Under the pieces are notes generated by a model. That model did no database searches, was not told the DNA's origin, and was given only the letters and a program-made list of their open reading frames with translations. A stretch of 64,000 nt of DNA from Clostridioides mangenotii TR (GTDB lineage Bacteria; Bacillota; Clostridia; Peptostreptococcales; Peptostreptococcaceae): contig NZ_AXUS01000013.1 of assembly GCF_000498755.1 (NCBI RefSeq), positions 25,955-89,954 of the forward strand, written 5' to 3'. This document shows, piece by piece, positions 8,444 through 19,456 of the stretch. Both the position numbers and the translations under genes were made by a program. How positions within the stretch are numbered: the stretch's first letter is position 1; every line of letters begins with the position of its first letter.

Positions 8444-10882
8444 ATGAGAAAACGAAGAAATTTAATAAAAAGATTATTAGCAGTTGGCATGTCGATATCG
8501 TTTTTTATTGTATCAACAGCGCCAACCTTAGCATATACAAAGGATTCAATAACATCAATTAAAAAACCTGAATACACTGAACAATATAAACAGTATCTTG
8601 AGGAAGTTGAAAATGGACAAGTAGACAAATACAATGGCCGTATTCCAACGCCATACAGAAATGAAGCGACAGAAGTAAAAGATAATGGTCTTGGAATATC
8701 TATTCCAAATTATTTAAAGCGTAAGTCTAGTGCTAATTTGCCGATTAATTACGATCCTAGAAAACTTGGTCTTGTTACACCAGTTAAAGATCAAGGTGAA
8801 CTAGGAACATGTTGGACTTTTACAGCGATGTCTTCACTGGAGAGCTTTTTAAAGTATAAAAATATGGGAGAATACGACTTCTCGGAAGAACATTTAAAGT
8901 GGTGGTCTACTAATGGTGATTACGGTTGGAACATGACAGATATGACAGGAGCAACAAATTATACAGCTATTGGATATCTAACATCTTGGATGGGTCCAAA
9001 ATTAGAGGAAGATATTCCGTATAACGGCAAAGTTCCTATGGCACTTGGTGCTACTAAACCGAGCAATATGGATACAGAAGATACTCAAGTAAATGTAACA
9101 GAAGTAGTACATATAAATGACAATAGAGAGTCAATGAAAAATTCAATACTTAAGTACGGATCTATTATTTCGGGTTATGGTCATTATAATAGATATTTAA
9201 GTCAAGACAAGTCTGCTTATAACTGCAATGTATATCAATATACAAATCATACTATATCAATTATAGGATGGGATGACAATTATTCGAAAGATAATTTCAA
9301 CCCTAAATACAAGCCGCAAAATAACGGTGCTTGGTTGGCTAAAAACAGCTGGGGACCTTATAATTCAGAGGGAGGGTATCTTTGGATTTCTTATGAAGAC
9401 AGAACTTTAATGTCTGATGACGATAACTTTGCTATTAGAAAAGTAGAGATGCCTGATGAAAGCAAAAAAATATATCAACATGAATATGCAGGGATAGCTC
9501 CACTTGTAAGCAAGAAAATTACTGCAGCAAATGTATTTGATTTTAGCAGTGAAAGTGAAGTGTTAGATTCTGTAACATTTATGAGTGATAGTATAGGTTC
9601 TAAGTACAATATCTATTACGCACCCGTTGTGGGAAATGTTCCGCAAAAAGATAGAATGGTAAGAATAGGTGGAGGAAATATTGAATTTTCAGGTTATACT
9701 AACGCAAAAGTAGATACTTACAAAATCCCTAAAGGGAAAGGTGCAATAGTAGTTGAGATAGATGGAGAAGGTACAGGTAATGTATCGTTATTCAGTGAAA
9801 CGGAAGTAAAAGGATATAGTGGAAATATACCTAAGGCTAATTTGGGCGAAAGTTATATTTTAGAAGGCGATAAGTTTAAAGATGTAAACTCAGATGAAGA
9901 ATTTTACCCAACAAACTTTACAATTAAGGCAGTAACTAAAAACACATCTTATCGAGATGTAAATAAGGAAAGTTTAGTTGGAGCGGATAGATATGATACA
10001 TCTGTTAAGGTTAGTAAAAAGGGATGGACTAATTCTGAAAATGTAGTTCTAGTAAATGGTGAAGCTATACCGGATGCGTTATCAGCAACTCCTTATGCAG
10101 CATCGCTTAATTCGCCAGTTCTATTAACTGAAAAAAATAATTTAACTCAAAAGACAGCAGAGGAAATAAAGAGACTTGGAGCAAAAAATATATACATAGT
10201 CGGTGGAGAAAATTCTGTAAGCAAATCTATTGAAGATAAACTTAATTCATCTGGTTTTAGAGTCGAGAGAATCTCTGGTGAAGATAGATACAAAACTAGT
10301 ATGGATTTGGCTTACAAGTTAAATGATAAAAAGAGAGTATCAAATATAGCAGTAGTAAATGGAGTAGGTGGATTGGCAGATGCTATAAGTATAGGAGCTC
10401 CTGCTGGAGAAAATAATATACCTATAATACTTGCAGATCCGAGTAATCAAGTAAAAGGCCTAGATGAGTTTGAAAAGATTACTAATATAGAAAAATCTTA
10501 TGTAGTTGGGGGTACTTCCTCATTATCTACGAATTTAGAAGGAAAACTTAAAAATCCTACTAGATTGTCGGGTGAAAATAGAAATGCCACAAATGCAGAG
10601 ATAATAGAACATTTTTATAAGGACAGTAGCAGTGGTTATAAGTACAATAATTTATATGTAGTTAAAGATGGTACAAAGAGCAGTGGTGATCTAATTGATG
10701 GATTGTCAGTTGGAGCTTTGGCAAGCAAAAGTAAATCTCCAATAGTGTTAGTAGGGAATAAGCTCGTAGAAGAGCAAAAGAGTGCCCTTAAACAAAAGAC
10801 ATTCACTTCGGCGACACAAGTTGGTGGAGGAGCAAATAGAAAGGCATTTGCAGAAGTGTTTAAATTGATAAGATTACCTTAG
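8444..10882 (+). CDS. Secreted C1A (papain-like) cysteine protease with CWB2 cell-wall anchor repeats (Cwp84-like)
   Basis: The protein has 812 residues from ATG 8444 (SD GAGGTG; a GTG at 8435 lies inside that SD). A basic N-terminus and hydrophobic core form a signal peptide (about 1-30), followed by a propeptide to about 100. The papain domain has the oxyanion Gln117 and catalytic Cys123 (KDQGELGTCWTF), His270 (NHTISIIGWDD) and Asn302 (KNSWG). A middle region (about 325-500) matches the place of the lectin-like domain of Cwp84. From about 505 there are three CWB2 repeats (GADRYDTSVKVS, SGEDRYKTSMDLA, LSGENRNATNAE) with IYIVGG/SYVVGG signatures. In C. difficile, Cwp84 matures the S-layer precursor; a similar role is inferred here. 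Confidence 0.9.
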   Translation: MRKRRNLIKRLLAVGMSISFFIVSTAPTLAYTKDSITSIKKPEYTEQYKQYLEEVENGQVDKYNGRIPTPYRNEATEVKDNGLGISIPNYLKRKSSANLPINYDPRKLGLVTPVKDQGELGTCWTFTAMSSLESFLKYKNMGEYDFSEEHLKWWSTNGDYGWNMTDMTGATNYTAIGYLTSWMGPKLEEDIPYNGKVPMALGATKPSNMDTEDTQVNVTEVVHINDNRESMKNSILKYGSIISGYGHYNRYLSQDKSAYNCNVYQYTNHTISIIGWDDNYSKDNFNPKYKPQNNGAWLAKNSWGPYNSEGGYLWISYEDRTLMSDDDNFAIRKVEMPDESKKIYQHEYAGIAPLVSKKITAANVFDFSSESEVLDSVTFMSDSIGSKYNIYYAPVVGNVPQKDRMVRIGGGNIEFSGYTNAKVDTYKIPKGKGAIVVEIDGEGTGNVSLFSETEVKGYSGNIPKANLGESYILEGDKFKDVNSDEEFYPTNFTIKAVTKNTSYRDVNKESLVGADRYDTSVKVSKKGWTNSENVVLVNGEAIPDALSATPYAASLNSPVLLTEKNNLTQKTAEEIKRLGAKNIYIVGGENSVSKSIEDKLNSSGFRVERISGEDRYKTSMDLAYKLNDKKRVSNIAVVNGVGGLADAISIGAPAGENNIPIILADPSNQVKGLDEFEKITNIEKSYVVGGTSSLSTNLEGKLKNPTRLSGENRNATNAEIIEHFYKDSSSGYKYNNLYVVKDGTKSSGDLIDGLSVGALASKSKSPIVLVGNKLVEEQKSALKQKTFTSATQVGGGANRKAFAEVFKLIRLP

Positions 10883-10943
10883 TTACATTAGAATAGTTTA
10901 ATAAATGAATACTACGAAATTAATTTGGTATGATAAAGAGTGA

Positions 10944-10974
10944 GCAGGAGGCAGTAAGCTTCCTGTTTATTTTA
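10944..10974 (+). terminator. Likely terminator after the surface protease gene
   Basis: A 9-base-pair stem with G-T pairs (10944-10952 with 10958-10966) has a 5-base loop and a T-rich tail. It lies about 60 bases after the stop codon. Confidence 0.6.
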
Positions 10975-11138
10975 TATAGATAACTATCTACTTTAACTGT
11001 ATTTATAAAAAAATATGAGGTTTTATTATGAATTTATAGATTAGTATGATTTTTTGAATTAATTAGTTGACTAGAGGTTTCATTAGAAATAAAATGGAGT
11101 ATAATAAGTAATATTTTGAATATTTTGGAGGTAGTTGT

Positions 11139-11843
11139 ATGAAGTTCAAAGTTGATAAAGAGGTATTTGATAAGTTAGAAAATGTTTGTTTTGGAGTTGT
11201 TGTAGCAAAGGGAATCGATAATACAAAAACTGTAGATAGAATAAGCAATTTACTGGATATTAGTATTGAGAATACGGAAAATTACTTTGAGGGGAAGAAG
11301 GTAAAAGAATCAGATGAAATTCTTCCTTATAGAGATGCTTTTAGAGAGCTTGGTATGAATCCCAATAAATTTATGAGCTCTATTGAAGCGATGACTACAA
11401 GAGTTTCAAAAAACAAAAAACTTCCTTACATAAACCCGGTTGTGGATTTAGGAAATTCGATTTCATTAAAATACTTACTTCCACTAGGAGCGCACGATAT
11501 GGATCTTAGCAGGGATGATGTGAGTGTAAGATTTTCTAATGAAGGCGATAAATTTATCCCGTTTGGAGAGAATGAGCCTGAACTTGTAGAAGGTGGAGAG
11601 CTTATTTACTCTGTTGGAGATAAGGTTAAGACTAGAAGATGGATATGGAGACAGGGCGAAGAAGGTAAGATAACTGAAAACAGTAAGAATATATTCTTCC
11701 CTATAGATGGATTTAATGATAGCAATGTAGATAAGGTTATTAAGGCTAGAGATGAGCTTGCTAAATTGATTCAGGAGATCTTTGAGTGCGAAGTTGAAGT
11801 TGGATTTGTAGATAAAGATAATATGGAAATGGAATTAAAATAA
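11139..11843 (+). CDS. B3/B4 (tRNA-synthetase beta-like) domain protein
   Basis: This 234-residue protein resembles the free-standing B3/B4 domain related to the editing region of phenylalanyl-tRNA synthetase beta. Recognisable segments are LPYRDAFRELGMNPNKFMSS, LPYINPVVDLGN and the Asp-containing LPLGAHDMD. Such proteins are cytosolic and are often proposed to act on mischarged or free amino-acyl species, but the function is not established. A good SD (TTGGAGGTAG) precedes ATG 11139. It stands alone between two intergenic regions and is followed by a long inverted repeat. Confidence 0.8.
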   Translation: MKFKVDKEVFDKLENVCFGVVVAKGIDNTKTVDRISNLLDISIENTENYFEGKKVKESDEILPYRDAFRELGMNPNKFMSSIEAMTTRVSKNKKLPYINPVVDLGNSISLKYLLPLGAHDMDLSRDDVSVRFSNEGDKFIPFGENEPELVEGGELIYSVGDKVKTRRWIWRQGEEGKITENSKNIFFPIDGFNDSNVDKVIKARDELAKLIQEIFECEVEVGFVDKDNMEMELK

Positions 11844-11860
11844 CAAGTTGATATGCAACA

Positions 11861-11928
11861 TGAACAGAGGTTGTTCAGTATATGTCAGACAAAATACGTC
11901 TGAAAATGCACTGGACAACCTCTGTTCA
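11861..11928 (+). repeat. Nested inverted repeat after the B3/B4 gene
   Basis: Eighteen-base arms (11861-11878 and 11911-11928) pair with one mismatch. Inside them is a second perfect 6-base inverted repeat (tcagac/gtctga). Partial pairing continues a few bases further out. No T run follows, so this is not a standard terminator, though it could protect the mRNA 3' end or be a palindromic element. Confidence 0.7.
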
Positions 11929-12203
11929 CATTGTATATAAATCTTAACAAGTATAAGTATACTTGCAGGAGTAGATACAATTATAAAATCTATAGTGTGA
12001 TTAGATGTGTTTTTGTGAGAAAATATAAAAACTATAGATATAGTGTGTGCTATATATAAAAAATGATCGAATAGTATGGCATAAATGGTTATTAATATTA
12101 AGGTTGTTGATGAAATTATATTTAATATATAAAAATATTGAATAAATGGGCTATATAGTGTACAATAATTATGTAAAAAGTACACGAAGGGAGAAATATA
12201 TTG
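11929..12203 (+). promoter_or_regulatory. gapA promoter with an overlapping inverted-repeat operator candidate
   Basis: The stretch has no gene. TTGAAT (12138-12143) and TACAAT (12161-12166) are 17 bases apart and form a reasonable sigma-A promoter. GTGTAC (12158-12163) and GTACAC (12180-12185) make an inverted repeat that overlaps the -10 and ends just before the gapA SD. That suggests a repressor site, perhaps for a glycolytic regulator, though the regulator is not in the window. Confidence 0.5.
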
Positions 12204-13220
12204 ATGAAGATAAAAGTGGGTATGAATGGGTTTGGTAGAATCGGAAGACAGGTTTTAAGATTGGCTCAAGAGGAGTTCGGTAGTGATTTGGAGATAGTTG
12301 CTATTAATGCTAGAGCAAATTGTGAGACTTTGGCACACCTATTCACTTATGATTCTAGTTATGGAACATTTAGAGGAGATGTTGATGTTAAAGATGAAGA
12401 TACTTTAGTTGTTAATTCTAAAGAAATTAAAATACTTAGACATAATGATCCTGAAGAAATTCCTTGGAAAGATCTAGGGGTTGATATAGTAATAGAGTCT
12501 ACTGGTATATTTACTGATAAAGCTAAGGCGGAAAAACATATAAAAGCAGGAGCTAAGAAGGTTATAATTACTGCTCCTGGTAAAAACGAAGATGTTACTA
12601 TTGTTATGGGAGTTAATGAAAAAGAGTACGATAATGATAAGCATAATGTAATCTCTAATGCTTCTTGTACTACAAACTGCCTAGCTCCATTTGCTAAAGT
12701 TCTTAATGAGAAATTTGGTATTAAGAGAGGTCTTATGACAACTGTTCACTCTTATACTAACGATCAAAGAATTCTTGATAAGAGTCATAAAGATTTAAGA
12801 AGAGCTAGATCGGCTGCAGAATCTATAATACCGACTACTACAGGTGCGGCTAAAGCTGTTTCTAAGGTTCTTCCGGAGTTAGAAGGTAAGTTAAATGGTT
12901 TCTCTCTTAGAGTTCCAACTCCTACAGTTTCACTTGTAGATTTGGTTTGTGAGCTTGGGAAGAATGTAACTATAGATGAAGTTAATAATGCATTTAGAGA
13001 AGCTGCAGAAGGTGAATTAAAAGGAATTCTTGGATACTCTGATAAACCATTAGTATCTATTGACTACAAACAAGACAGCAGATCTTCTATAGTAGATGGA
13101 TTATCAACTATGGTTATGGAAGATAATATGGTCAAAGTAGTTTCTTGGTACGATAATGAGTGGGGTTATTCAGCAAGAACTGTTGATTTAGTAAAATATG
13201 TAGCAGAGAGATTAAAATAG
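12204..13220 (+). CDS. gapA: Glyceraldehyde-3-phosphate dehydrogenase
   Basis: This 338-residue glycolytic enzyme oxidises glyceraldehyde-3-phosphate to 1,3-bisphosphoglycerate with NAD+. It shows the Rossmann start [10 protein letters not shown], the catalytic [10 protein letters not shown] with its Cys, the C-terminal [11 protein letters not shown], and typical full length. I use ATG 12204 ([11 protein letters not shown]) because it matches the usual family start; a TTG just before it at 12201 is slightly better spaced from the SD. The gene is monocistronic here, with its own promoter and a terminator, and no other glycolytic genes follow. The codons and sequence are unremarkable. Confidence 0.97.
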   Translation: MKIKVGMNGFGRIGRQVLRLAQEEFGSDLEIVAINARANCETLAHLFTYDSSYGTFRGDVDVKDEDTLVVNSKEIKILRHNDPEEIPWKDLGVDIVIESTGIFTDKAKAEKHIKAGAKKVIITAPGKNEDVTIVMGVNEKEYDNDKHNVISNASCTTNCLAPFAKVLNEKFGIKRGLMTTVHSYTNDQRILDKSHKDLRRARSAAESIIPTTTGAAKAVSKVLPELEGKLNGFSLRVPTPTVSLVDLVCELGKNVTIDEVNNAFREAAEGELKGILGYSDKPLVSIDYKQDSRSSIVDGLSTMVMEDNMVKVVSWYDNEWGYSARTVDLVKYVAERLK

Positions 13221-13265
13221 ATAGTAAAAATAAAAAAATAAAAATTTTTTTATATTTTTTAATAT

Positions 13266-13311
13266 AAGATTATGGAGAAAATTTATTTTAAGTTTCTGCA
13301 TAATCTTTTTG
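13266..13311 (+). terminator. Terminator after gapA
   Basis: An approximately 14-base-pair stem (aagattatg..gagaaa with tttct..cataatctt) is followed by a T-rich tail starting at 13306. Confidence 0.8.
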
Positions 13312-13574
13312 TTTTACAATCTAATCAATATACAACTTGATACCTGACATCAAGTCGTCAGTTGGCATTGACAATAATGTTAATAAATTTACAATTAATT
13401 CTTAAAAGAAAGTTTTGCAAAATCAACTTGCATAAGTCTGATAAAACTTTGTCGAAAAATATCGGTAATCAGTGTTTGCAAGGTGTTGTATAGGTAATTT
13501 ACTATTGCAAAGTTTTAACATTACCTTTATAATCTAATTAAGAAAAACTTCAAACTAAAATTTTATAATCAAAA
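13312..13574 (+). promoter_or_regulatory. Promoter region of the Gate-domain transporter gene
   Basis: No gene is seen here. TTGCAA (13505-13510) and TATAAT (13528-13533) are separated by 17 bases and form a near-consensus promoter about 60 bases before the coding start. TTTGCAA-type words recur in the region (near 13414, 13474 and 13505) and could be regulator half-sites. This is a visual impression only. Confidence 0.6.
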
Positions 13575-13592
13575 ATGGAAGGAATGAAAAAA

Positions 13593-14789
13593 ATGGAAGA
13601 AAAGGTAACGGAGAAATTAGATGACAGGAGGAAGGTAAAACCTGTCAGTACAGAAACCTTTGTATTTCTTGCCGTATTGCTAGTTGGTTTTGGGTACATA
13701 GGAAGCATAATGGGTGTGGGGACTATGTTTAAAGTCATAATGGCTACTGCACATGCATTACTTCTAGAAACTGTTTTCTTAATTATGGCATTAGCTGTTT
13801 TGGCAGGTGCACTGAGTGCTTTACTTTCTGAATTTGGGGTAATTTCACTTATCAACAAATTATTTAGAGGATTAATGAAACCTCTATATGGTTTACCTGG
13901 AGCGAGTATAGCTGGGGCTATAACTACATACTTATCTGATAACCCAGCCATAATATCGTTTGCGAAAGATAAATCATTCACACAGTTTTTTAAAAAATAT
14001 CAAATTCCTGCTCTTTGTAATTTAGGAACAGCATTTGGTATGGGGCTTATAGTTACTACATTTATGATGTCTCAAGGAAAAGAGTTTATAGTGCCAGCTC
14101 TAATTGGTAACTTAGGAGCTATTATAGGAAGTATAATAAGTGTTAGACTTATGTTACGTCAAACTAAAAAGTATTACAACTACAATCCAGAAGAAGATAA
14201 AAAAAGTACAGACGGTGTTACTAAAGGTGAAGAAATGAGAGAGATTAGGGATGGAAACGTATTCCAAAGATGTCTTGATTCAATTCTTGAAGGTGGTAAG
14301 CTTGGAGTTGAGATGGGACTTGCGATAATTCCGGGTGTTCTAGTTGTATGTACACTAGTTATGATCCTTACATTTGGACCATCAACTGATCCTACAACTG
14401 GTCAAGCTGTATATAATGGTGTTGCTTATGAAGGAATTAAATTACTTCCTGTTATAGGTGATAAACTTGGGTTTATACTTGAGCCTCTATTTGGATTTAC
14501 TTCTGCAGAAGCTATAGCATTCCCTGTTACATCACTTGGAGCTGTTGGAGCTGCAATATCATTAGTACCTAAATTTATAGCAGATGGCGTTGTAACTCCA
14601 AATGATATAGCTGTATTTACAGCAATGGGTATGTGTTGGAGTGGTTACTTAAGTACACACATAGGTATGATGGATGCACTTAATGCCAGAGATCTTGCTG
14701 GAAAAGCAATACTTTCACATACAATAGGTGGATTATTTGCAGGTATGTCTGCACACTTTATATTTATGTTTGTTCAGATGATATTCTAA
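13593..14789 (+). CDS. Nucleoside-recognition (Gate) domain membrane protein, putative transporter
   Basis: This is a polytopic membrane protein with about ten hydrophobic segments and Gate-domain features. These include LSDNPAIISFAKDKSFTQFF in the first half and SAEAIAFPVTSLGAVGAA plus the YLSTHIGMMDAL segment in the second half, giving an internal two-fold look. Gate proteins are related to concentrative nucleoside transporters, but most substrates are unknown. I use ATG 13593 because GGAAGGA at 13577-13583 is well placed as SD; ATGs at 13575 and 13584 are in frame upstream. The gene is transcribed alone from a near-consensus promoter and followed by a terminator. Confidence 0.75.
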   Translation: MEEKVTEKLDDRRKVKPVSTETFVFLAVLLVGFGYIGSIMGVGTMFKVIMATAHALLLETVFLIMALAVLAGALSALLSEFGVISLINKLFRGLMKPLYGLPGASIAGAITTYLSDNPAIISFAKDKSFTQFFKKYQIPALCNLGTAFGMGLIVTTFMMSQGKEFIVPALIGNLGAIIGSIISVRLMLRQTKKYYNYNPEEDKKSTDGVTKGEEMREIRDGNVFQRCLDSILEGGKLGVEMGLAIIPGVLVVCTLVMILTFGPSTDPTTGQAVYNGVAYEGIKLLPVIGDKLGFILEPLFGFTSAEAIAFPVTSLGAVGAAISLVPKFIADGVVTPNDIAVFTAMGMCWSGYLSTHIGMMDALNARDLAGKAILSHTIGGLFAGMSAHFIFMFVQMIF

Positions 14790-14832
14790 TTTAAATAAAA
14801 TATTATGCTTAGATAGATTCTTAGTATATAAT

Positions 14833-14886
14833 AAAAAGCACTAAAATGTTGAATGAGATTTTTCATACAATATTTTAGTGCTTTTT
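14833..14886 (+). terminator. Terminator after the Gate-domain gene
   Basis: An 18-base arm (14833-14850) pairs nearly perfectly with 14869-14886, with an A run on the left and T run on the right, so it could work in both directions. Confidence 0.85.
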
Positions 14887-15156
14887 GCTGTTAAATGATC
14901 CTTTAAAATGTTTAAAAAATGTAAAATTAGTGTAAAAACATATATATATGTAGAAATATGTTACAATATTTAGTAAACTAACAGTTAAGTTACTTATATA
15001 ATAATTTGATTATTTTACTTACGGACTACCTAGTAGAATAATTGATTAGCGACTAATCATAAATTTTATAAACTAATCATAATACTTATAGAGCAACTTA
15101 CTAAATATTAAATTTAGAACTTACAATAAGATGGTTTATGTGATGGAGGTTATATT
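14887..15156 (+). promoter_or_regulatory. Upstream region of the giant activase gene with a palindromic operator candidate
   Basis: No gene is visible. A perfect inverted repeat TGATTAG-cga-CTAATCA lies at 15043-15059, and a third copy of the half-site (CTAATCAT) is at 15073-15080. This arrangement fits a dimeric regulator binding before the 1417-residue protein. No clear -35/-10 pair could be fixed. Confidence 0.5.
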
Positions 15157-18100
15157 ATGGAAGAATTATTTCATATAGGTGTTGATGTAGGTTCTACAAC
15201 AGTAAAAGTTGTGGTGCTAAACAATAACAACATAGTTTATAAAGAATACAAAAGACATTATTCTGATGTAATAAAATCTGTAAAAGAAGTACTTAATTCG
15301 GTGTATGAAAAGTTTGGAAATAAAAAAATAACTATTGTAATAACTGGTTCTGGAGGCATAGGTATCTCTAAAGTACTAGAGGTTAAGTTTGCTCAAGAGG
15401 TTATATCTAGTACAAAAGCTATAGAACATTTTAATCCAGAGACAGATGTAGTTATTGAACTAGGTGGAGAAGATGCGAAGGTTACATTTTTAAGTGACGG
15501 TGTGGATCAGAGAATGAATGGTATATGTGCAGGTGGAACAGGTGCATTTATAGATCAGATGGCATCATTATTAAAAACTGATGCAAAGGGATTAAATGAA
15601 TTAGCTAAAGATTATGAGGTAATTTATCCTATCGCTTCAAGATGTGGTGTTTTTGCCAAGACGGATATACAGCCTCTTATAAACGATGGAGCTAAACAAA
15701 CAGATATAGCTATGAGTATTTTCAACGCTGTAGTGGTACAAACTGTCAGTGTATTATCATGTGGGAGAAAGATTGAAGGTAAAGTGGCATTTTTAGGGGG
15801 CCCACTCTATTTCCTATCTGAACTTAGGGAGGCTTTTAAGAGAGTATTAAATTTAAGTGATGAAGATATAATATTTCCAGAAAATGCACAGCTTTACGTT
15901 GCTCTAGGAGCAAGTATCCTGTCTACCGATGAAGATAGTGTAAATTTATCTTCATTAATTGATAAATTAAACTCTGTTGATTGTATCGATTCAGTAGATA
16001 CTGATTACATAGATATACTATTTAACAATGAGAAAGAGTACGAAGAATTTACGGATAGACACAGTAATAATAAGGTAAAAACTAAAGATTTAAAAGAATT
16101 AAAAGGCAAATGTTATCTCGGTATAGATGCTGGCTCTACAACAACTAAATTAGCCCTTGTAGACGAAGAGGGCAACTTGCTATATTCTCATTATGGAAGT
16201 AACCATGGTGCGCCTTTAAAAACTACAATAAAGGCTATTAATGACATATATAATTTACTTCCAACGGATAGTAGGATTGCGTATACTACTGTTACTGGAT
16301 ACGGAGAAGCTCTTATAAAAAAAGCCCTTAAAATAGATAATGGCGAAATAGAAACAATTGCTCACTATAAGGCGGCGAAATTTTTTAATGAAGATGTAGA
16401 TTTTATATTAGATATAGGTGGACAGGATATGAAGTGCCTAAAAATAAAGAATGGTGTTATAGATAGTATTATTCTTAATGAGGCGTGTTCATCAGGATGT
16501 GGTTCGTTTTTAGAGACTTTTGCAGATTCGTTATCAATGGGAATTGAAGACTTTGCAAAGGCGGGGATTTACTCTAAAAACCCGGTAGATCTTGGTTCAA
16601 GATGTACAGTTTTTATGAATTCAAAAGTTAAACAATCGCAAAAAGAAGGCGCATCAGTAGGAGATATCTCTGCAGGCCTATCTTATTCAGTTATAAAAAA
16701 TGCGTTATTTAAAGTTATTAAAATTAGAAACACTGATGAAATCGGAAAAAATATAGTCGTTCAAGGAGGTACTTTCTACAATGACTTGGTACTTAGAAGT
16801 TTTGAAAAACTTATAAATCAAGAAGTTGTCAGACCAAATATTTCTGGAATAATGGGAGCCTTTGGCGCTGCCCTTATATCAAGAGAGAAGTACACAGTTG
16901 GCTATAAAACTAAGTTGATTGAGCAAGATCAACTTACAAGTGTAAATCTAGATGTAGATGTAACTAGATGTAAAGGTTGCTCAAATAACTGTTTACTTAC
17001 TATAAATAAGTTTTCAGATGAAGAGATATTTGTATCGGGAAACAGATGTGAAAAGGGTGAGATTTTACATGGAGGTAAAAAGCCTAACAAAGATGAAAAA
17101 CCAATAAATCTTTACCAGTACAAATACGACAGAGTATTCAAATACAAACCTCTAAAGAAAGAAGAAGCTCCATTAGGTGAGATAGGTATACCTAGAGCTT
17201 TAAATATGTATGAGAACTATCCATTCTGGTTTACATTTTTTACGAATCTTGGCTTTAGAGTAATTATATCTGATAGATCTTCAAAAGGATTGTACGAGAA
17301 AGGAATAACTAGTATAGCATCTGAAACAGTTTGTTATCCAGCAAAACTAGTTCATGGGCATATAGAGAACCTTATAAACAAAGGTATAAAAAATATATTC
17401 TATCCTAGTGTTACAAATGAGAATAAAGAAGATCAAAACTCAGACAACTACTACAACTGTCCAGTTGTAATTTCTTATTCTGAAGTTATAAAAAACAACG
17501 TAGAGGAATTGAGAACAGAAAATATAAATTATATGAATCCTTTTATCAGTTTAAATGATAAAGAAAAATTGAAAAAAAGATTATACAATGAACTCGGAAG
17601 ATTTTTTAATAATTTATCTAAAAGGGACATATACAGTGCAGTTGATGCTGCAACTAAGGAACAGGATTCATTTAAACTTGAAATGCAAACAGTCGGTGAA
17701 AAAGCTATAAAAGATATGGAAGAAAAGAAACTCAAAGGGATTGTATTATCTGGTAGACCTTACCACATAGATCCTGAGATAAACCACGGTATGCCAGAAC
17801 TAATAAACTCACTTGGTTTGGCTGTTTTAACAGAAGATTCTATAGGACATCTTGCAGAACTGGAGAGACCGCTTAGAGTTGTAGACCAGTGGGTATACCA
17901 CTCTAGACTTTACAGAGCCGCAGCATTTACGAGAGAAAAAGATTATTTAGAACTTGTGCAATTAAACTCATTTGGGTGTGGGCTAGATGCTGTAACAACA
18001 GATCAAGTTGAGGAAATTCTTCATGAAAAGTCTAAGATATATACAGTTATTAAGATAGATGAAGGTAACAATTTAGGTGCTGCTAAAATAAGACTTAGAT

Positions 18101-19410
18101 CTCTGCAGGCAGCTATGTCAGAGAGAGAAGTAAACAATGTACATGTAAAAGATACAGAAAATAAGAAGAAATACGATAAAAACACTAAACTTGCTAAAGG
18201 TCATACAATACTAGCGCCACAAATGTCACCTATTCACTTCGACTTAATTGAAAAAGCGGTTAATTTAAGTGGATTTAATATAGTGGTATTAAACGATACA
18301 GACAATAGTGTTATTGAAGAAGGGCTTAGATATGTAAACAACGATGCTTGTTATCCAGCCATTATAGTAGTTGGGCAGCTTATTAAAGCTCTTAAATCTG
18401 GAAAATACGATTTAAACAATACATCTGTTACCATAACTCAAACTGGTGGTGGATGTAGAGCCACAAACTATATTGGATTTTTAAGAAAGGCAATGTACGA
18501 TGCAGGATTTAAAGATGTACCTGTTGTAGCACTTAGCGTAAATGGAATAGAAGAAAATGGTTTGATGGAGAATGTGTCTTTAAAACTTATAAATAGACTG
18601 TTTATGGCTGCTATTTACGGAGATTTACTGATGAGAGTTCTCTATAGGGTAAGACCTTATGAAAAAGTTGAAGGTAGTACAAATGCACTGTTTAAAAAAT
18701 GGAATGATGTATGTAAAGAATCTCTAGTAAAAGGAAAGTTATCTGAATTTAAGAAAAATGTAAATTCTATAGTTAATGATTTTGACAACTTAGAAATATT
18801 AGACGTTCAAAAACCTAAAGTTGGATTAGTTGGAGAGATACTAGTTAAATTCCATCCAGTGGCAAACAACAATTTAGTTGATATACTTGAAGTTGAAGGA
18901 GCAGAGGCAGTTGTACCGGACCTTACTAATTTCTTCTTGAGTTGTGCTTACAACACAGTGTTTAAACACGATTACTTAGAAGGAACAGGAAAATCTAAGA
19001 TGGCTGGTAAGGCGTTTATTGCGATTGTTGAAGCTTATCAAAAATCGTATAAAAAAGCTCTGAATAACAGCAAGAGATTTTCAGCACCAGAGAGAATTCA
19101 AAATGTAGCTGAAAGCACTAAACCTGTAGTTTCATTAGGTAACCAAACTGGAGAAGGTTGGCTACTAACAGGTGAGATGGTAGAACTTTTAAATGAAGGG
19201 GTAGATAATATTATTTGTATGCAGCCTTTTGGTTGTCTGCCAAACCATATTATTGGCAAGGGATCAATAAAAGAGCTTAAGAGATTGTACAAAAATTCGA
19301 ATATTATACCTATTGATTACGATCCATCAGCAAGTGAGGTAAATCAACTTAATAGAATAAAATTAATGCTTTCAACAGCATTTAGAAATCTGGAAAAAGA
19401 GAATATATAA
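15157..19410 (+). CDS. Giant fused acyl-CoA dehydratase activase/dehydratase-like protein (1417 aa)
   Basis: Two BadF/HgdC-type ATPase domains lie in tandem. The first (about 1-260) has [21 protein letters not shown] and [12 protein letters not shown]; the second (about 320-580) has [33 protein letters not shown] and [12 protein letters not shown] Cys cluster follows at about 603-630 (CKGCSNNC). Next comes a DUF2229-like part ([29 protein letters not shown]) and a C-terminal HgdB-like part ([34 protein letters not shown]). Proteins of this layout are widespread in anaerobes and appear to join activator and reductase-like modules; no reaction is proven. It stands alone with a good SD (TGGAGGTT). 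Confidence 0.85.
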   Translation: MEELFHIGVDVGSTTVKVVVLNNNNIVYKEYKRHYSDVIKSVKEVLNSVYEKFGNKKITIVITGSGGIGISKVLEVKFAQEVISSTKAIEHFNPETDVVIELGGEDAKVTFLSDGVDQRMNGICAGGTGAFIDQMASLLKTDAKGLNELAKDYEVIYPIASRCGVFAKTDIQPLINDGAKQTDIAMSIFNAVVVQTVSVLSCGRKIEGKVAFLGGPLYFLSELREAFKRVLNLSDEDIIFPENAQLYVALGASILSTDEDSVNLSSLIDKLNSVDCIDSVDTDYIDILFNNEKEYEEFTDRHSNNKVKTKDLKELKGKCYLGIDAGSTTTKLALVDEEGNLLYSHYGSNHGAPLKTTIKAINDIYNLLPTDSRIAYTTVTGYGEALIKKALKIDNGEIETIAHYKAAKFFNEDVDFILDIGGQDMKCLKIKNGVIDSIILNEACSSGCGSFLETFADSLSMGIEDFAKAGIYSKNPVDLGSRCTVFMNSKVKQSQKEGASVGDISAGLSYSVIKNALFKVIKIRNTDEIGKNIVVQGGTFYNDLVLRSFEKLINQEVVRPNISGIMGAFGAALISREKYTVGYKTKLIEQDQLTSVNLDVDVTRCKGCSNNCLLTINKFSDEEIFVSGNRCEKGEILHGGKKPNKDEKPINLYQYKYDRVFKYKPLKKEEAPLGEIGIPRALNMYENYPFWFTFFTNLGFRVIISDRSSKGLYEKGITSIASETVCYPAKLVHGHIENLINKGIKNIFYPSVTNENKEDQNSDNYYNCPVVISYSEVIKNNVEELRTENINYMNPFISLNDKEKLKKRLYNELGRFFNNLSKRDIYSAVDAATKEQDSFKLEMQTVGEKAIKDMEEKKLKGIVLSGRPYHIDPEINHGMPELINSLGLAVLTEDSIGHLAELERPLRVVDQWVYHSRLYRAAAFTREKDYLELVQLNSFGCGLDAVTTDQVEEILHEKSKIYTVIKIDEGNNLGAAKIRLRSLQAAMSEREVNNVHVKDTENKKKYDKNTKLAKGHTILAPQMSPIHFDLIEKAVNLSGFNIVVLNDTDNSVIEEGLRYVNNDACYPAIIVVGQLIKALKSGKYDLNNTSVTITQTGGGCRATNYIGFLRKAMYDAGFKDVPVVALSVNGIEENGLMENVSLKLINRLFMAAIYGDLLMRVLYRVRPYEKVEGSTNALFKKWNDVCKESLVKGKLSEFKKNVNSIVNDFDNLEILDVQKPKVGLVGEILVKFHPVANNNLVDILEVEGAEAVVPDLTNFFLSCAYNTVFKHDYLEGTGKSKMAGKAFIAIVEAYQKSYKKALNNSKRFSAPERIQNVAESTKPVVSLGNQTGEGWLLTGEMVELLNEGVDNIICMQPFGCLPNHIIGKGSIKELKRLYKNSNIIPIDYDPSASEVNQLNRIKLMLSTAFRNLEKENI

Positions 19411-19456
19411 AAAATGTTGTACAGTTAGATAATCTAAAGTATAAATGAGATTTAAT

